A stretch of 64,000 bases of DNA from Takashimella koratensis (Eukaryota; Basidiomycota; Tremellomycetes; Trichosporonales; Tetragoniomycetaceae). How positions within the stretch are numbered: the first letter of the stretch is position 1; the number at the start of each line of letters is the position of its first letter. A model generated the notes under the pieces. The model had not been told where the DNA came from and did no database searches. It saw only the letters and a list, made by a program, of their open reading frames with translations. This document shows positions 11,226 to 23,802 of this stretch, piece by piece. The DNA lies in the NCBI GenBank assembly GCA_003116875.1, contig BCKT01000001.1:387763-451762 (forward strand). Reading direction: 5' to 3'. A program made the position numbers and the translations under genes.

Positions 11226-11543
11226 ATGCGGTTGGTCGTGGGGTTGCGGTAAAGGAGATGGGGGAGGAGTGGGGGAAAGACCTATTGTGAAAGCAGTGTC
11301 AATCCTTTTGGTCTATAGGTGTTTGGCTAGTACCGTAGAGCAGTGCATGCGAGGACGTGGCCAACTAAGGGCCAGATAGAAATAGGGTAATACAGAGATC
11401 GATAACGCATGTATATGTCATGATGACCTAGCCCAGGATTTACAGTCGCAAATCGTGATACGCGGGGGAGGATGTCGCCATCAGGTAGCGCCGGTGAAGA
11501 GACGTGGTGAGAGGTGGGCAGAGCTTTGTGGGAGAGAGGTAGA
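11226..11543. other. Convergent 3' region between the Ser/Thr-rich protein gene and TIM23
   Basis: This is 318 bp between two facing stop codons. Only 3' UTR sequence is expected, and I see no RNA gene or other structure. Confidence 0.55.
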
Positions 11544-12619
11544 TTAAACCATGGTCTTGAAGAAAGACCAAGCACCCGCAGCGCCAGTGGCCAAAGTCGC
11601 ACCGACAATCGCGGGTCTCAGACCAGCTGAGGGGGTGTTAGCGAGTGAAAGATTGCCGCCTGGGCTGAGCATGGCAGGGCGTTATACGAAGAGAGGAACG
11701 TGGGAGTGAAATGGATATCGCGCCAGCCAGTATAGAGTAGAGGAAACCAGAGGAATAGAATGAACCAAACTCACCGGTCGACTTGTAGAGACCACCCGCG
11801 ATAGCGCCCGCGCCAAGGCTGTTGAAAATGTCGTGTTTCCCGCGAACGGCGTCAAGGGACGACGAAGAGAGGTTGTAAAAGATAGCTACGGATTGTTAGC
11901 GTCGATTCGAGAGAGTGAGCGAGCGGGAAGGGAAAGAAACGTTGCCTCTCGACACCAGGTGTGACACAAAAGACATCACAAGACTCACCGAGAACACCCA
12001 AAGAGTTGGCGATAAATGTGCCTCGTCGAGAACAGCCGTTGAGGATCGAGTTTATCCGAAGTCGCATCGACGGGTTGGTACCGAGCGGCCGAACCATGCC
12101 TTCTCTGATCCCCCACGCGCCTCCGAGCGCCAGACCTGGGCAAGTCAGCGATGAACATTTAGGTATAAACGCAACAGGCCAAAAACCAGTCTCGAAGATG
12201 ATGCCTCCAAGAATGGCTTTTCCATCACAACTCCACTTACCGGAGAGATACGTTGTCCCCGTTCCGACACAGAGATCGTCCGTCCATCCACGACTAGGCA
12301 AAACCGACTGTGCACCCTGGACATCCGACAACTTGTCCTCGTCAAGCTGGAGGAAATCAAGCTTGTCCCCGAGCCCAGCGAGCGGGTGGAGTTTTGCCGG
12401 GTCGAAAGCGGTGGAGAAAGTGTCGAGGGCGGTCGGTGCCGGTGCTGCTGGGGCGGGTACGGATGGGGAAGGGGTGGAGGAAGAGCCGGCGGCGGCAGGG
12501 TCGGCAGCGGCAGGTTGAACAGCGGAAGAGAAACGGGTAGAGTTGAAGAGATCGGCAGAGGCAGAGGCGTCAGGCTGGTCAGGCTTAGCAGTGCCGAAGA
12601 GGCCGGAGAAGAATGACAT
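11544..12619 (-). CDS. TIM23: TIM23, channel subunit of the mitochondrial presequence translocase
   Basis: Exons run 12619-12241, 12135-11989, 11885-11775 and 11626-11544, giving 239 residues. Introns are 105, 103 and 148 nt, long for this window. The first 125 residues are a hydrophilic intermembrane-space domain with a Pro/Ala-rich linker (SVPAPAAPAPTAL). The Tim17/22/23 domain follows with GTTYLSGLALGGAWGIREGM, INSILNGCSRRGTFIANSLG, FNSLGAGAIAGGLYKSTAG and a final hydrophobic segment ending AWSFFKTMV. These segments come from separate exons and join in frame. The family forms the inner-membrane channel that imports presequence proteins with Tim17 and Tim44. MTR4 starts divergently 220 bp away. 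Confidence 0.93.
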
Positions 12620-12839
12620 GGTAGGGGAGGTTGGGAGGTGGGTAATGGGAGAGGTGGTGGTGGACGGATGATGCGAGTGAAGATTGTAGAACTTTTTTCC
12701 CGCTGCCGTTTTTCTTTTCTCCCTGCCGAGGGACGCCATCTAGCCAAGCCCGGTCTCACTTACTCTTGTGCGTCCCCTACTCTACTTGATCCTCCACCGT
12801 ATTTTTTCACGTCTCCTCCATTCTCAAACGACCATCACC

Positions 12840-15800
12840 ATGTCAAGCAGTCAAGCGGGGCCGTCTCGCCCGACCAAAGCAGGCAACAAGCGACAAGCCG
12901 CGGGGGTCAATGGGTCTGAACCAGTCTCGAAGACTGCCCGGATCGATGATGACGCCGACAACGATGCAGACGACCCGATGGCGGCGCTTGAAGCTTCAGC
13001 CGATAACACGCAAGATATCGTCCAACCTATCGCTGGCGGTTCAACCCACGCCGACGACTTTGAGACCAAAGCCGAGCGTGAAGTGGAAGCTAGCAAAGGG
13101 CTGGGCGATTCTGTCGAGGAAGGCAAGATGAAACTCGTCCATCAAGTCAGACATCAAGTCTCTATCCCACCCAACTACCCGTACATCCCGATCGCACAAC
13201 ACAAGCGACTCGACCCGCCCGCCAGGACATACAAGTTCCAACTCGACCCATTCCAGCACGTCGCGACCTCGTGTATCGAGCGAAACGAATCCGTCCTCGT
13301 CTCGGCACATACCTCTGCCGGAAAGACGGTCGTTGCGGAGTTTGCCATCGCAACGTGTTTGAAAGAAGGGAAGCGGGTGGTGTACACAAGTCCAATCAAG
13401 GTGGGTCAGACCTTGATCAAGCTGACAAGTAGGCACTGTCAAACCAGAAATATCGAGAGTTTTTGGAAACCTTCTCCGACGTCGGTCTCATGACGGGTGA
13501 CGTGACCATCAACCCGACGGCGTCCTGTCTGGTCATGACTACAGAGGTGGGTAAATCTTACGCCACGCTGATGCCAGATTCTCCGATCGATGCTGTACCG
13601 CGGGTCCGAGGTCATGCGTGAAGTCGCGTGGGTCATCTTTGACGAGGTCCACTATATGCGCGACTCGGAACGTGGTGTCGTCTGGGAAGAGACCATCATC
13701 CTGCTCCCTCACAAAGTCCGCTACGTCTTTCTCTCCGCCACCATCCCGAATTCCATGGAGTTTGCCGAGTGGATCTGCCAAACCCACGAGCAGCCATGTC
13801 ACGTCGTGTATACCGACTTTCGACCAACACCGCTCCAGCATTACCTGTTCCCAGCGGGGTCAGAAGGGATCTACCTCGTTGTCGATGAACGAAGTAATTT
13901 CCGAGAGGACAACTTTCAAAAGGCGATGGCAGCGCTCGCGCAGGGCCAAGGAGAAGACTCGGCGGATCCGAACGGTGGGAAGGGCCGCAAGGGGAAGACC
14001 AAGAAGGGCGGGGCGATGAAAGGTGGGTCAGGAGGGTGACAAAGCTGACATCAGGTGTATCTGACATCTACAAGATTGTTCAACTCATCATGAAGCGAAA
14101 CCTCAATCCAGTCATCATCTTTGCCTTTTCGAAACGAGAGTGCGAATCTCTCGCTATGCAAATGGCCAAGCTCGATTTCAATACCGAGGACGAAGCGGCG
14201 ACAGTTCAGCAAGTTTTTGAAAATGCGATCGGAGCGCTGTCAGAGGATGATCGCAAATTGCCTCAGATCGAACATCTATTGCCTCTGCTCAAGCGCGGTA
14301 TTGGAATCCATCACGGAGGTTTACTTCCTATCTTGAAAGAAGTGATCGAGATCTTGTTCCAAGAGGGCCTGATCAAAGCTCTGTTTGCGACGGAGACTTT
14401 CTCGATTGGTTTGAATATGCCAGCAAAGACGGTCGTCTTCACCTCGGTTCGAAAGTATGACGGCAAGGATTTTAGAAACTTGTCAGGAGGAGTGAGTGAG
14501 CCGAGAAAGCAAAGCTGACAGTCAGGAGTATATCCAGATGTCGGGACGTGCCGGTCGACGAGGGTTGGACGCGCGCGGTATCGTCATCATGATGTGTGAT
14601 GAGAAGATTGAGCCCGACGCAGCGAAGAGCATGGTCAAGGGCCAAGCGGATCGACTCGACTCGGCTTTCCATCTCGGATACAATATGATCATCAACCTCA
14701 TGCGAGTGGAAGGGATCAGCCCAGAGTACATGCTCGAGCGATGTTTCTATCAGTTCCAAAATTCACTGAGCGTCCCTGTTCTCGAGTCTCGTGAGTCGCT
14801 GTCAAGGCTTGGCTGATCCCAGAACTCAAAATCGCCGAACAGGAGCGTGACGCGATTGTGATTGAGAAAGAGGACGAGATTGCAGAGTACTATGACCTTC
14901 GCGATCAATTGCGATTGCTAGAGACGGATTTCAAGTCGGTCATCACCCACCCGACTTATATCCTCCCGTTCCTCCAGGCCGGGCGGATGGTGGAGATCAA
15001 AGATGGTGATCGCGATTTCGGTTGGGCAGTGGTTGTCGCCTATAACAAGATTGTCAATCCAAAGGTGAGCCATGATTTGATTCCAGCTAATGACGTAGGG
15101 TCGACCCCCTGTGGTGACCGAGTCTGACCCACCACAAAAACAATACGTCGTTGACGTTCTCGTCCGCGTCGCTTCGGGGACATCGATCCCTCGTGACCGA
15201 GGAACTGCGGGGATCCAGCCTCCGACCGATGGCGATCAGGGTGAAGTCGCGATCATTGGCGTCTTGCTCTCTACCGTCCAATCGATCAGCCATATCCGCG
15301 TCCACCTGCCCAAGGATCTCCGAGCGCAGGCCGACAAGAACACGGCGTTCAGAGCGGTCGCAGAGGTCAAGAAACGGTTCCCCAAGGGTCTCACCCTGCT
15401 CGACCCGGTTCAGAACATGGGAATCAAGGATGACTCTTTTATGAAACTCGTCAAGGTGGGTTCAAGCGTTGTCAACGCTGATTGTAGAAAATCTCCATTC
15501 TCGAGAAAAAGATCCAGTCGTTGCCAATTACAAGCTCGTCGGAATTGCCCGAACGGTTTGACGAGTACGACCGCAAGATCAAGGCGACTGCTGCTGTTCG
15601 CGAGTTGAAGAAGAAGATTTCCTCGGTCCACGATGTGCTCCAGCTCGAGGAACTCAAGGGTCGAAAGCGTGTTCTCCGCCGATTGGGATTCACGACCGCT
15701 GACGATGTTGTGGAGATGAAAGGTCGAGTCGCATGCGAGATCAGCACAGGCGACGAACTTCTCCTAACTGAAATGATGTTTGGAGGTCTCTTCAACCCAC

Positions 15801-16364
15801 TCTCACCTGAACAATGCGCGGCTTTGCTCAGCTGTTTCGTGTTCCAGGAGAAATCAGAGGCAAAAGTTAGGATTAAAGAGGACCTCGCGGCACCGTTGAG
15901 GGTGATGCAGGAGACAGCTCGGAGGATTGCAAAAGTATCCAACGAGTCGAAGATTGCGTTGGTGGAGGACGAGTATGTCCAGAGCTTCAAGGTGGAGATG
16001 ATGGAGGCCGTGCTACAGTGGTGTCGCGGTGCCAAGTTTGCCGATATCTGCAAGGTGAGTAGGGGTAAAGGTGGTGCCCCAAAGTGTTGAGCTGACGGCT
16101 TGCAATAGCTCACCGACGTGTTTGAGGGTTCGATCATTCGGTGCTTCCGACGACTGCAAGAATTGCTTCGACAGATGGGTCAGGCCGCACATGCTATTGG
16201 CAATACCGAGCTAGAGGAGAAGTTTTCAAAAGCGCTCGAATTGCTGGAACGGCCTAACACGGTTGTCTTCAATCCATCGTAAGTTTACAGGCCTGGCGGT
16301 TTGTCTACTGTGTTTTCTGCTTCTGCATATCGATTGAGCTGACAAGGACAGGCTGTACCTTTGA
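12840..16364 (+). CDS. MTR4: MTR4 (DOB1), Ski2-like RNA helicase of the nuclear exosome and TRAMP
   Basis: Ten exons encode 1056 residues: 12840-13400, 13433-13546, 13578-14022, 14055-14491, 14526-14790, 14823-15064, 15099-15455, 15488-16054, 16109-16278 and 16352-16364. The first seven introns are 31-34 nt. The helicase core shows Walker A AHTSAGKT (about 157-164), the DEVH box FDEVHYMRD (about 246-254), motif III LSATIPN and motif [12 protein letters not shown] (about 523-532). The arch (KOW) region follows at roughly 600-830. The last exon supplies only SLYL, the conserved end of Mtr4, through a phase-2 junction. The protein unwinds RNA and hands it to the nuclear exosome. Ski2 itself is less likely because of the [14 protein letters not shown] context and the SLYL terminus. 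Confidence 0.95.
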
Positions 16365-16818
16365 GAAGGGACTGTACGAGTCGAGTAGAGACGGGGAAAC
16401 CAGGCCTTGTACTTGGTATATATCTATGCAGCGCAATGGGACCAACACGTGATCTGGCTGGGACATGCTGTGACCGATGATGCAGGCACAGGGGAAGGGG
16501 AACAGGCCAAAGGATGTCAGTCAGGGGAAATTAGGGCGCAGGGCTAGGGCAAGGGGTCCGTGTGTGTGTGTGTGAGGCCTGTGTGTGTGGCGAATTTGAC
16601 TTCGACAGTTACCGTCTCCTTTCTCTTCCCCTCTGTCTCGGCATCTTTCCCTCTCTATCTCGTATCTCACTCAGATCCCATCAGTCTCCCCTCTGCCCAC
16701 ACCACCGTGCAGCCGCCTTGCTTACCCGTATTCACCGCCATGGCTCGGGGCATGACTGATGACGCCTCATCACGCACGCCTCACTCTTTCCCTTTCTCTT
16801 CCTCCTCTTCACTCGCCA
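16365..16818. other. Intergenic between MTR4 and the CSC1-like gene
   Basis: The left part is MTR4 3' UTR. A short TG repeat at 16559-16573 is followed by a strongly CT-rich leader up to the next start codon. An ACACGTGAT element lies near 16445. I see no RNA gene. Confidence 0.55.
16559..16573 (+). repeat. TG dinucleotide repeat
   Basis: About seven TG units lie in the intergenic leader upstream of the CSC1-like gene. Confidence 0.7.
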
Positions 16819-19800
16819 ATGCCCATGGCACCACTCGCGGGTCCGGACTCTGACTCCGACCCCACCTCTTATGCTTCTCCAACCCCTCGGGCCAACCTCG
16901 AGCCGCGCCATTTCTTTACATGCGGCGGCCTCACTCTCTCCTGGGAACGTAAGTACTCCCTGTACCCGTGCTCCTCCCCGCCCGGAGTATAGCGATCAAA
17001 GCGCTGACTTTTGCGCCAAACCACCACGCCACCGCAGAGACATGGTACACTGAGCCATTCTATACCACCGCCGAGAGCTCTTACGATAGCGTCGCCTCGA
17101 CGGGACCGGTCAACCCGCCTTCCTCCATCTACGATACCATCCCGGCGTGCTCGTATATTCTCAGCGAGGAGCGAGCGACGAGTACCTCTGCTCATGTCAC
17201 TATTACATCCACAACATCTCATTCATCATCAACCTCCGCCGTGTCACGATCACTGTCTACCGCGGCAGTGACACCTACCTCGGCGACAGTGGTTCCCGCA
17301 ATCGCTACGGGGGCCAGCATCAACACCTGCGCCGGTGACGTCGACTGGCAATCATGGGCCGCAGTATCCAGCGCATTCTTGGCAATCGTCCTCGGCGGCT
17401 TGGTCTGGCTTCTATGGCTCACGCTCCGCTCCAAACTCCTTCCATTCTACTCTCCCCGAACATGGTTTGTCAGACACGAGTAAGTCTCCACGCGACCACC
17501 GCGCTGACCCTCAGCCTACGCCCTTCGGCAACACCCAACCTGCTCGCTTTCTTTCTCCCCTTTCTACACCTCCCTTCCCTCCGCACCGCCCCTGCGTCCG
17601 ACGGTCAGGTTTTCCTTCACCTCCAATGGTCTTTCCTCAAACTTGCCTCGATCTCCTCCCTCCTCGTCCTTTCCGCCGGCTTGCCTATTATCATCGCTGG
17701 TGTCCCTTGCTTATCCTCCACCGCACCGCCTAACCCATTGGGCGGTCGGCTGGGTTCATTTACCGACCTCACGTTGATGCGGCTTCTGGACGCACTAGAC
17801 CCAAGCCCCGACTCGTCTGCCACTCAAGCACACCTCCGAGTCCTCCGTGCGCTCCCATCGACCATCGCTCCAGCCATCTCCAACGCGCGCACGCGGCTCA
17901 TCCTCCTCCTCGTCTTGGCCGCTGTCGTTTCAGTCGGAGGGAGTCTGTTTGTCATTGCTCGGGTCTATCGCAAGCTCGCACTACATCAGAGGGAGTACGA
18001 GAAGGCGTGTGGAGGGCAAGAGATGGTGGTTTTTGCGGTCAAGGATAACCCCGCCTGGGCGGGGTTGAGTGAGGTGGCGGTGCAACGGTCGATCTTGAAG
18101 AACGACGTGGTGTTAAATGGCGTCTTTGCTGTTCCGTGAGTACCAATCGTCTCAAGGCCTTCAGCTGATGACCCACAGAGAAATGACAAACCTATGCGCT
18201 CTAGTAGCGCAGCGGTCGACTATCCTTGACCAGCTCGAGACGGCAGAAACGCGATTCATAAACCTGGGGACGAAAGCACCTGTCCGACCTCCTCCACCCA
18301 CTGTACGTCGGAACGGCTGAAACATTACTGACCCTGATCCGTCTACAGACTCGACCACCGGAGAACAAGAATAACCGACTTTCACGTCAGAGCCGACTGA
18401 CTTCAATCTCATCCACATCGACAGGACCCATCGCTGTCATACCAGCCGGTCACGGGGCCGGTGGGTCAGCATTTGTCGAGCTCGACCGTGCTTCCTTGCA
18501 CCCCGACCCCTTTCGTGTTGGTCGGATCGCTCATGTCGGCTCCTCGCCTGAGGTACACGGCACGCCCAGCCCAGCGATAATCGAGACGTCTCCTCCGACT
18601 CCGGAGACATCCCCGCGACCGGACGGGAACGCGCCAACACTCGAGATCCAAAGGTTGCGAGGGGAGATGATGGAGTTGAATTCAGAGGTGAGAGAGCGTC
18701 AGGAAGCGACGTTTGTGGATATGGCAAGTGGGAAAGGCGTGATTGGGTGGATAGTGGTCGGGAGGGGAGTAGGGAGAGTAGGGAAGGGCAGGATCGTGGA
18801 GGGAAATACGAAGGGGGATATTCTATGGGAGAATATTGGGCGCACGAGGGGAGAGACTGGGTTATGGGTTGGAACCGCGGTAACCACGTGTATCCTTATG
18901 ATTTTGTGTAAGTTATGGATCACTATAAGAGCTGACAAATAGCTGTACCGGTGTTAGGACTGTCCAACGCCTCGGCGCCTGGGTTCGCACATTACCTTCC
19001 CTTTTTACGGCCATTGGAAGATGGTAACGGATTCCCGGAGGGTTTGGCGGAAGGTATCGCGCCGGCACTGGGGCTAGCTGTGTTGGTTGGCGTTGGTGTG
19101 GGAGTGGCATTCGGTGAGTCTCTGCTCCGTGTCGTCGAAAGCGCGCTGACTCGCCCAGGGTTGGCGAAACGAGTCAGGCCGGTCTCGTACGTTCATCAAC
19201 GGGCGTTGCATTTCAAAGCCACCTTCTGGATCTTGGTGAGGTTGGAGATGAGACAGAGCTGACTTGATTTAGTTTGGTGTGACCGTCTTTTGGACGTTCA
19301 TCGGGGCGCTCGAGTACGCGGTCCAGGGGTTCACAATCCAAGTCCAAGAGACAAGAACACTCGGCGACGGCGTGTCATTCACCAGTGAGTTGTGTCAAGC
19401 ATCAGAAAGCTTCAACTAAGAAACCCAGCTTGGATAGTGTTCATCTTACTGCTCAACTTTGCGATCATTGTACCTGGTTTGACACTGCTTCAACCCAGCC
19501 GTCTTATCTCGTGGTTCCGCCAACGACGGCGGGTTCTCACCCCTCGTCAGCGGTTTCGCCGTAAGTCCCGGCTATCCTTCACACCTGACCCTCAGTCAAC
19601 GTCCCACCAATGTTCGACCCCACCGTGGCGTGCGCTACCAGCCTCGTGGCCGTGATTTACGCCTTCACCTTGCTTCTCATCTTCCCTCTTCTCTCAATCC
19701 CCATCTTCGTTTTGGTATACCTCTCCCTGGTCGCCAACCACCAGCTGGTCAACTACGTCTTTTGCGCAACACGCGGCGGGCCAGACGGTGGAGAGCTGGC

Positions 19801-20518
19801 AATATGGGCTGTGAAGAGAGTCGCGTGGGCTCTCTGTCTTCAACCGTTGGTTTACGGTCTTGTCATTCTCTCGCGAGACGAATGGGCAGTAGGCGGAGCC
19901 AGTGTCGGTGTAGCCGTCGTCACCCTCGCTTTGGCCGTCGGTATCACGTCATACCGAGCACGTAGGGACGACAACGCCGAGGAGCCATCGGGCAAATCGA
20001 GAGAAGCAACAGGCGACTCGTCACAGCCGTTACTAGAGGACGAAGCGAGACAAGCCCATCTCGCCCAACAACGATCTCGACTCGAATCCAACCAGAGTAT
20101 CCTTGCGCTCATTCACTCGGTCTTACCCAGTGTGAGCCGGTTAGACCAGTCGATCTCGATCCCGTTTGAGACGGATCTTATCGACGATTTGGTCTCGCCG
20201 CATCGTGCGGCGTTTGCGACCCCACAAGGTAGGGGTGACGACGAGGGCGGGGATATGGGCAAGGAGAGACCAAGGGAGGATAGAGAAGAAGGGCGGGGCG
20301 AGACAAGCGGCAAGCCATTACGATCCGCCGTGCATGATGAAGCGAAAGACACGAGAGGCTTGGTTTACCCGCCTCAACTACTGGCTCCCATTCCTGAGGT
20401 GTGGTTACCCAACGATCGAGCAGGCGTCGGGCGAGATGAGGTCGAGTCTCTGGCCAGGGACGGAATACACGCGATGGTTGATCCGGTGGACTCGATGCGG
20501 GATGGACGGGGTAGATAA
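16819..20518 (+). CDS. CSC1/OSCA1-like (RSN1 7TM domain) membrane channel protein with Ser/Thr-rich N-terminus
   Basis: Ten exons encode 1096 residues: 16819-16948, 17038-17479, 17515-18135, 18179-18302, 18349-18907, 18943-19113, 19159-19235, 19273-19384, 19429-19560 and 19596-20518. Residues 20-150 are a Ser/Thr-rich ectodomain with Cys. Membrane segments follow at about 155-177, 215-240 and 335-360, then a cytosolic stretch (RSILKNDVVLNGVFAVP) with a long Pro/Ser insert. A cluster of at least six further segments matches the calcium-permeable channel domain, including FGVTVFWTFIGALEY, PPMFDPTVACATSLVAV and VYLSLVANHQLVNYV. Known members are osmo- or mechanosensitive cation channels at the plasma membrane. 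This copy is divergent and channel activity is inferred. The start could also be the in-frame ATG at 16825 or one upstream. Confidence 0.7.
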
Positions 20519-20791
20519 CGTGATAGGTGAACAGGTGTCGCTGTGAAGAGGGAGGTCGAATATTGGTATGGGTGTGAGGAAAAGTGGCGATCAGAGCGAT
20601 CAGTAATGCGACAGTGGTAAGAGTAAGGAAGGCCACCAGTCGGTGATAGATAAATACACGGTCTTGAATTTGGTCAGTGTTGGTAACCATCCATCCATCA
20701 TAACCCCTATAATGCATCCGTCTGCCACTACGTCCAACACTGAAGGACCGTTTGACTACATCTCGAGTGCGCCAAGATACGTTATCGCGGC
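20519..20791. other. Convergent 3' region between CSC1-like and GET2-like genes
   Basis: This is 273 bp of 3' UTR-like sequence with no gene seen. Confidence 0.5.
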
Positions 20792-22092
20792 CTACTTGAC
20801 CCACTCGGCAGCGACGACGACCATTCCGATTGCGAAGACGAGCAAACACCCATCTTTGTATACCTGGGTTAAGAACGCGAGGTACCGCGTTCCAGTGAGC
20901 AACACGCGGCCCAGCGTCGGAGGAAGCAACGGAAGGACGTTGGCGAGTAACTCTGGAGGGCGAGGAGGAGAGCGAAGGAGCGTGAATCGAGTGGTTTGTA
21001 GGATCAGCTCGAAGGTGATGAATGTCCAAAATACGGGCTGTAAAGGATAGGTCAGATTTTGAACAGAAACGCTAGAGTAGACGAACAAACAAAGGGAGAG
21101 AAGGGATTCTCAACCATGATATACTCACCAATGCCTGGACACCACCGATATCGGCCTTGACGACACCCCAAGCACCCCTTCTACCCGCCAAGCTCCCCCA
21201 CCTATCCGCGCCACCAAGCCCCAATCCCAGTCCTGACCGTGCAGCACCCAACGCTGGCTCCCACCACCCGACCACGAAAGCGACGAGCGCCAGGACCGCT
21301 ACGGCGTGGACAAAGGGGAAGAACCGCTCGGTCTTGGTTTTCGTCGGTGCACCGAAGGGTCCGCCACCCATCCCACCGAGTCCGCCTAGACCGCCGAGCC
21401 CACCGAGGTCACCAAGGTTTGGAGGAAGGCCGGGGAAGCCGGGTACGCCAAAGGGATTAGAACCACCACCGGGCGTTTGGGTCCCAGGTAAACCCGCGGG
21501 ATCGTCGAGGTCTCCAAGAAGATTTTGTCCGGGACCACCACCGCCCATCCCGCCCAGTCCACCACCCCCGCCAAGCATGGACAAGAGCGCATTCATATCT
21601 GGCGGAGAACCACCGCCGCCCGGACCCGCACCGCCAAACATCGACATCATCGCCTCCATCTGTTCCGCGAGGCGCTGTTGTTCAGGCGAGAAAGAAGGGT
21701 TGGAAGTAGTCGTGCTGGGAGCAGGAGCGCGAGCTCGAGGAGTCGGGTCGGAAGGGGTCGAAGAGGGTTGGCGGGTGAAAGTAGTGGGTTGAGGTGAAGG
21801 GGCCGGTTGAGACGCCGATGAAGTCGCTGGAAGGGATCAGTCCTATATTCAAATCACCCAGGTCTAGTCAAAGATTTTGCAGAGACTGGATGGTCTAGAT
21901 ATCCCAGTTCCACCACGATACCCCAAACTCACCATCCTTACTCGCACTCTCCTTCTCCTTGTCACCATACAACGCGTCCGCCTCGTCCCCGCGTGCTGTC
22001 TGGGCAAGTTTCTGCAGGCCCGTGTTCCCTCGCGCGAGGATCTTGGCCTTTCGTGCTGCTGCGCGCTTCGCTGCGACCGATGGCTCTGCCAT
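20792..22092 (-). CDS. GET2: GET2-like subunit of the tail-anchored protein receptor at the ER
   Basis: Exons 22092-21933, 21826-21129 and 21037-20792 encode 367 residues. The N-terminus has the basic motif AAKRAAARKAKILARG, like the Arg/Lys-rich helix with which Get2 captures the Get3 ATPase. A long Gly-rich linker fills residues 110-215 (GGGGGLGGMGGGGPG and GGLGGLGGLGGMGGG). Three membrane segments close the protein: FFPFVHAVAVLALVAFVV (about 222-242), VFWTFITFELIL (about 288-305) and a hydrophobic C-terminus ending VVVAAEWVK. This order is that of Get2/CAML proteins, which with Get1 insert tail-anchored proteins into the ER. Get2 proteins are poorly conserved, so the call rests on architecture and the basic motif. 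The gene is divergent from DAHP synthase. Confidence 0.72.
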
Positions 22093-22323
22093 GATGGTGA
22101 TGGTGATGGTGGTGTAAAAGGAAAAGGAGCAATGGTCGGGACGTTGTCGTGGGTAACTTGTGAGGGGTCATGACGTGTAATTCCCCGCCTTGTCATTCTC
22201 TCCGTTATCAGTCGATCATTACCGCCGGCTCGAGTCGATTTTTTCGCCGTTTCCTGGTGACTCCACCTCCACGTTTCTCTCTTTCTTCAACTCGGACCTC
22301 GCCCATTGCACCCACCCACAACC

Positions 22324-23675
<1,352 letters not shown>

Positions 23676-23802
23676 GCAAGCGGTCAGAGATGAGTTTGGA
23701 TAAAAGCCGCGTGCGCGGTCATCCGCAATACGGTCACACCATTCATGTATAATATGCTCAGACTATGCACGATTGTGAAGACTTTGTGAGTCTAGTCAGA
23801 GG

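Noticed and set aside
22258..22263. Gcn4 site (TGACTC) before DAHP synthase
   Set aside because: Only six of the seven consensus bases match, and such a hexamer is expected often by chance. Mentioned in the gene entry only.
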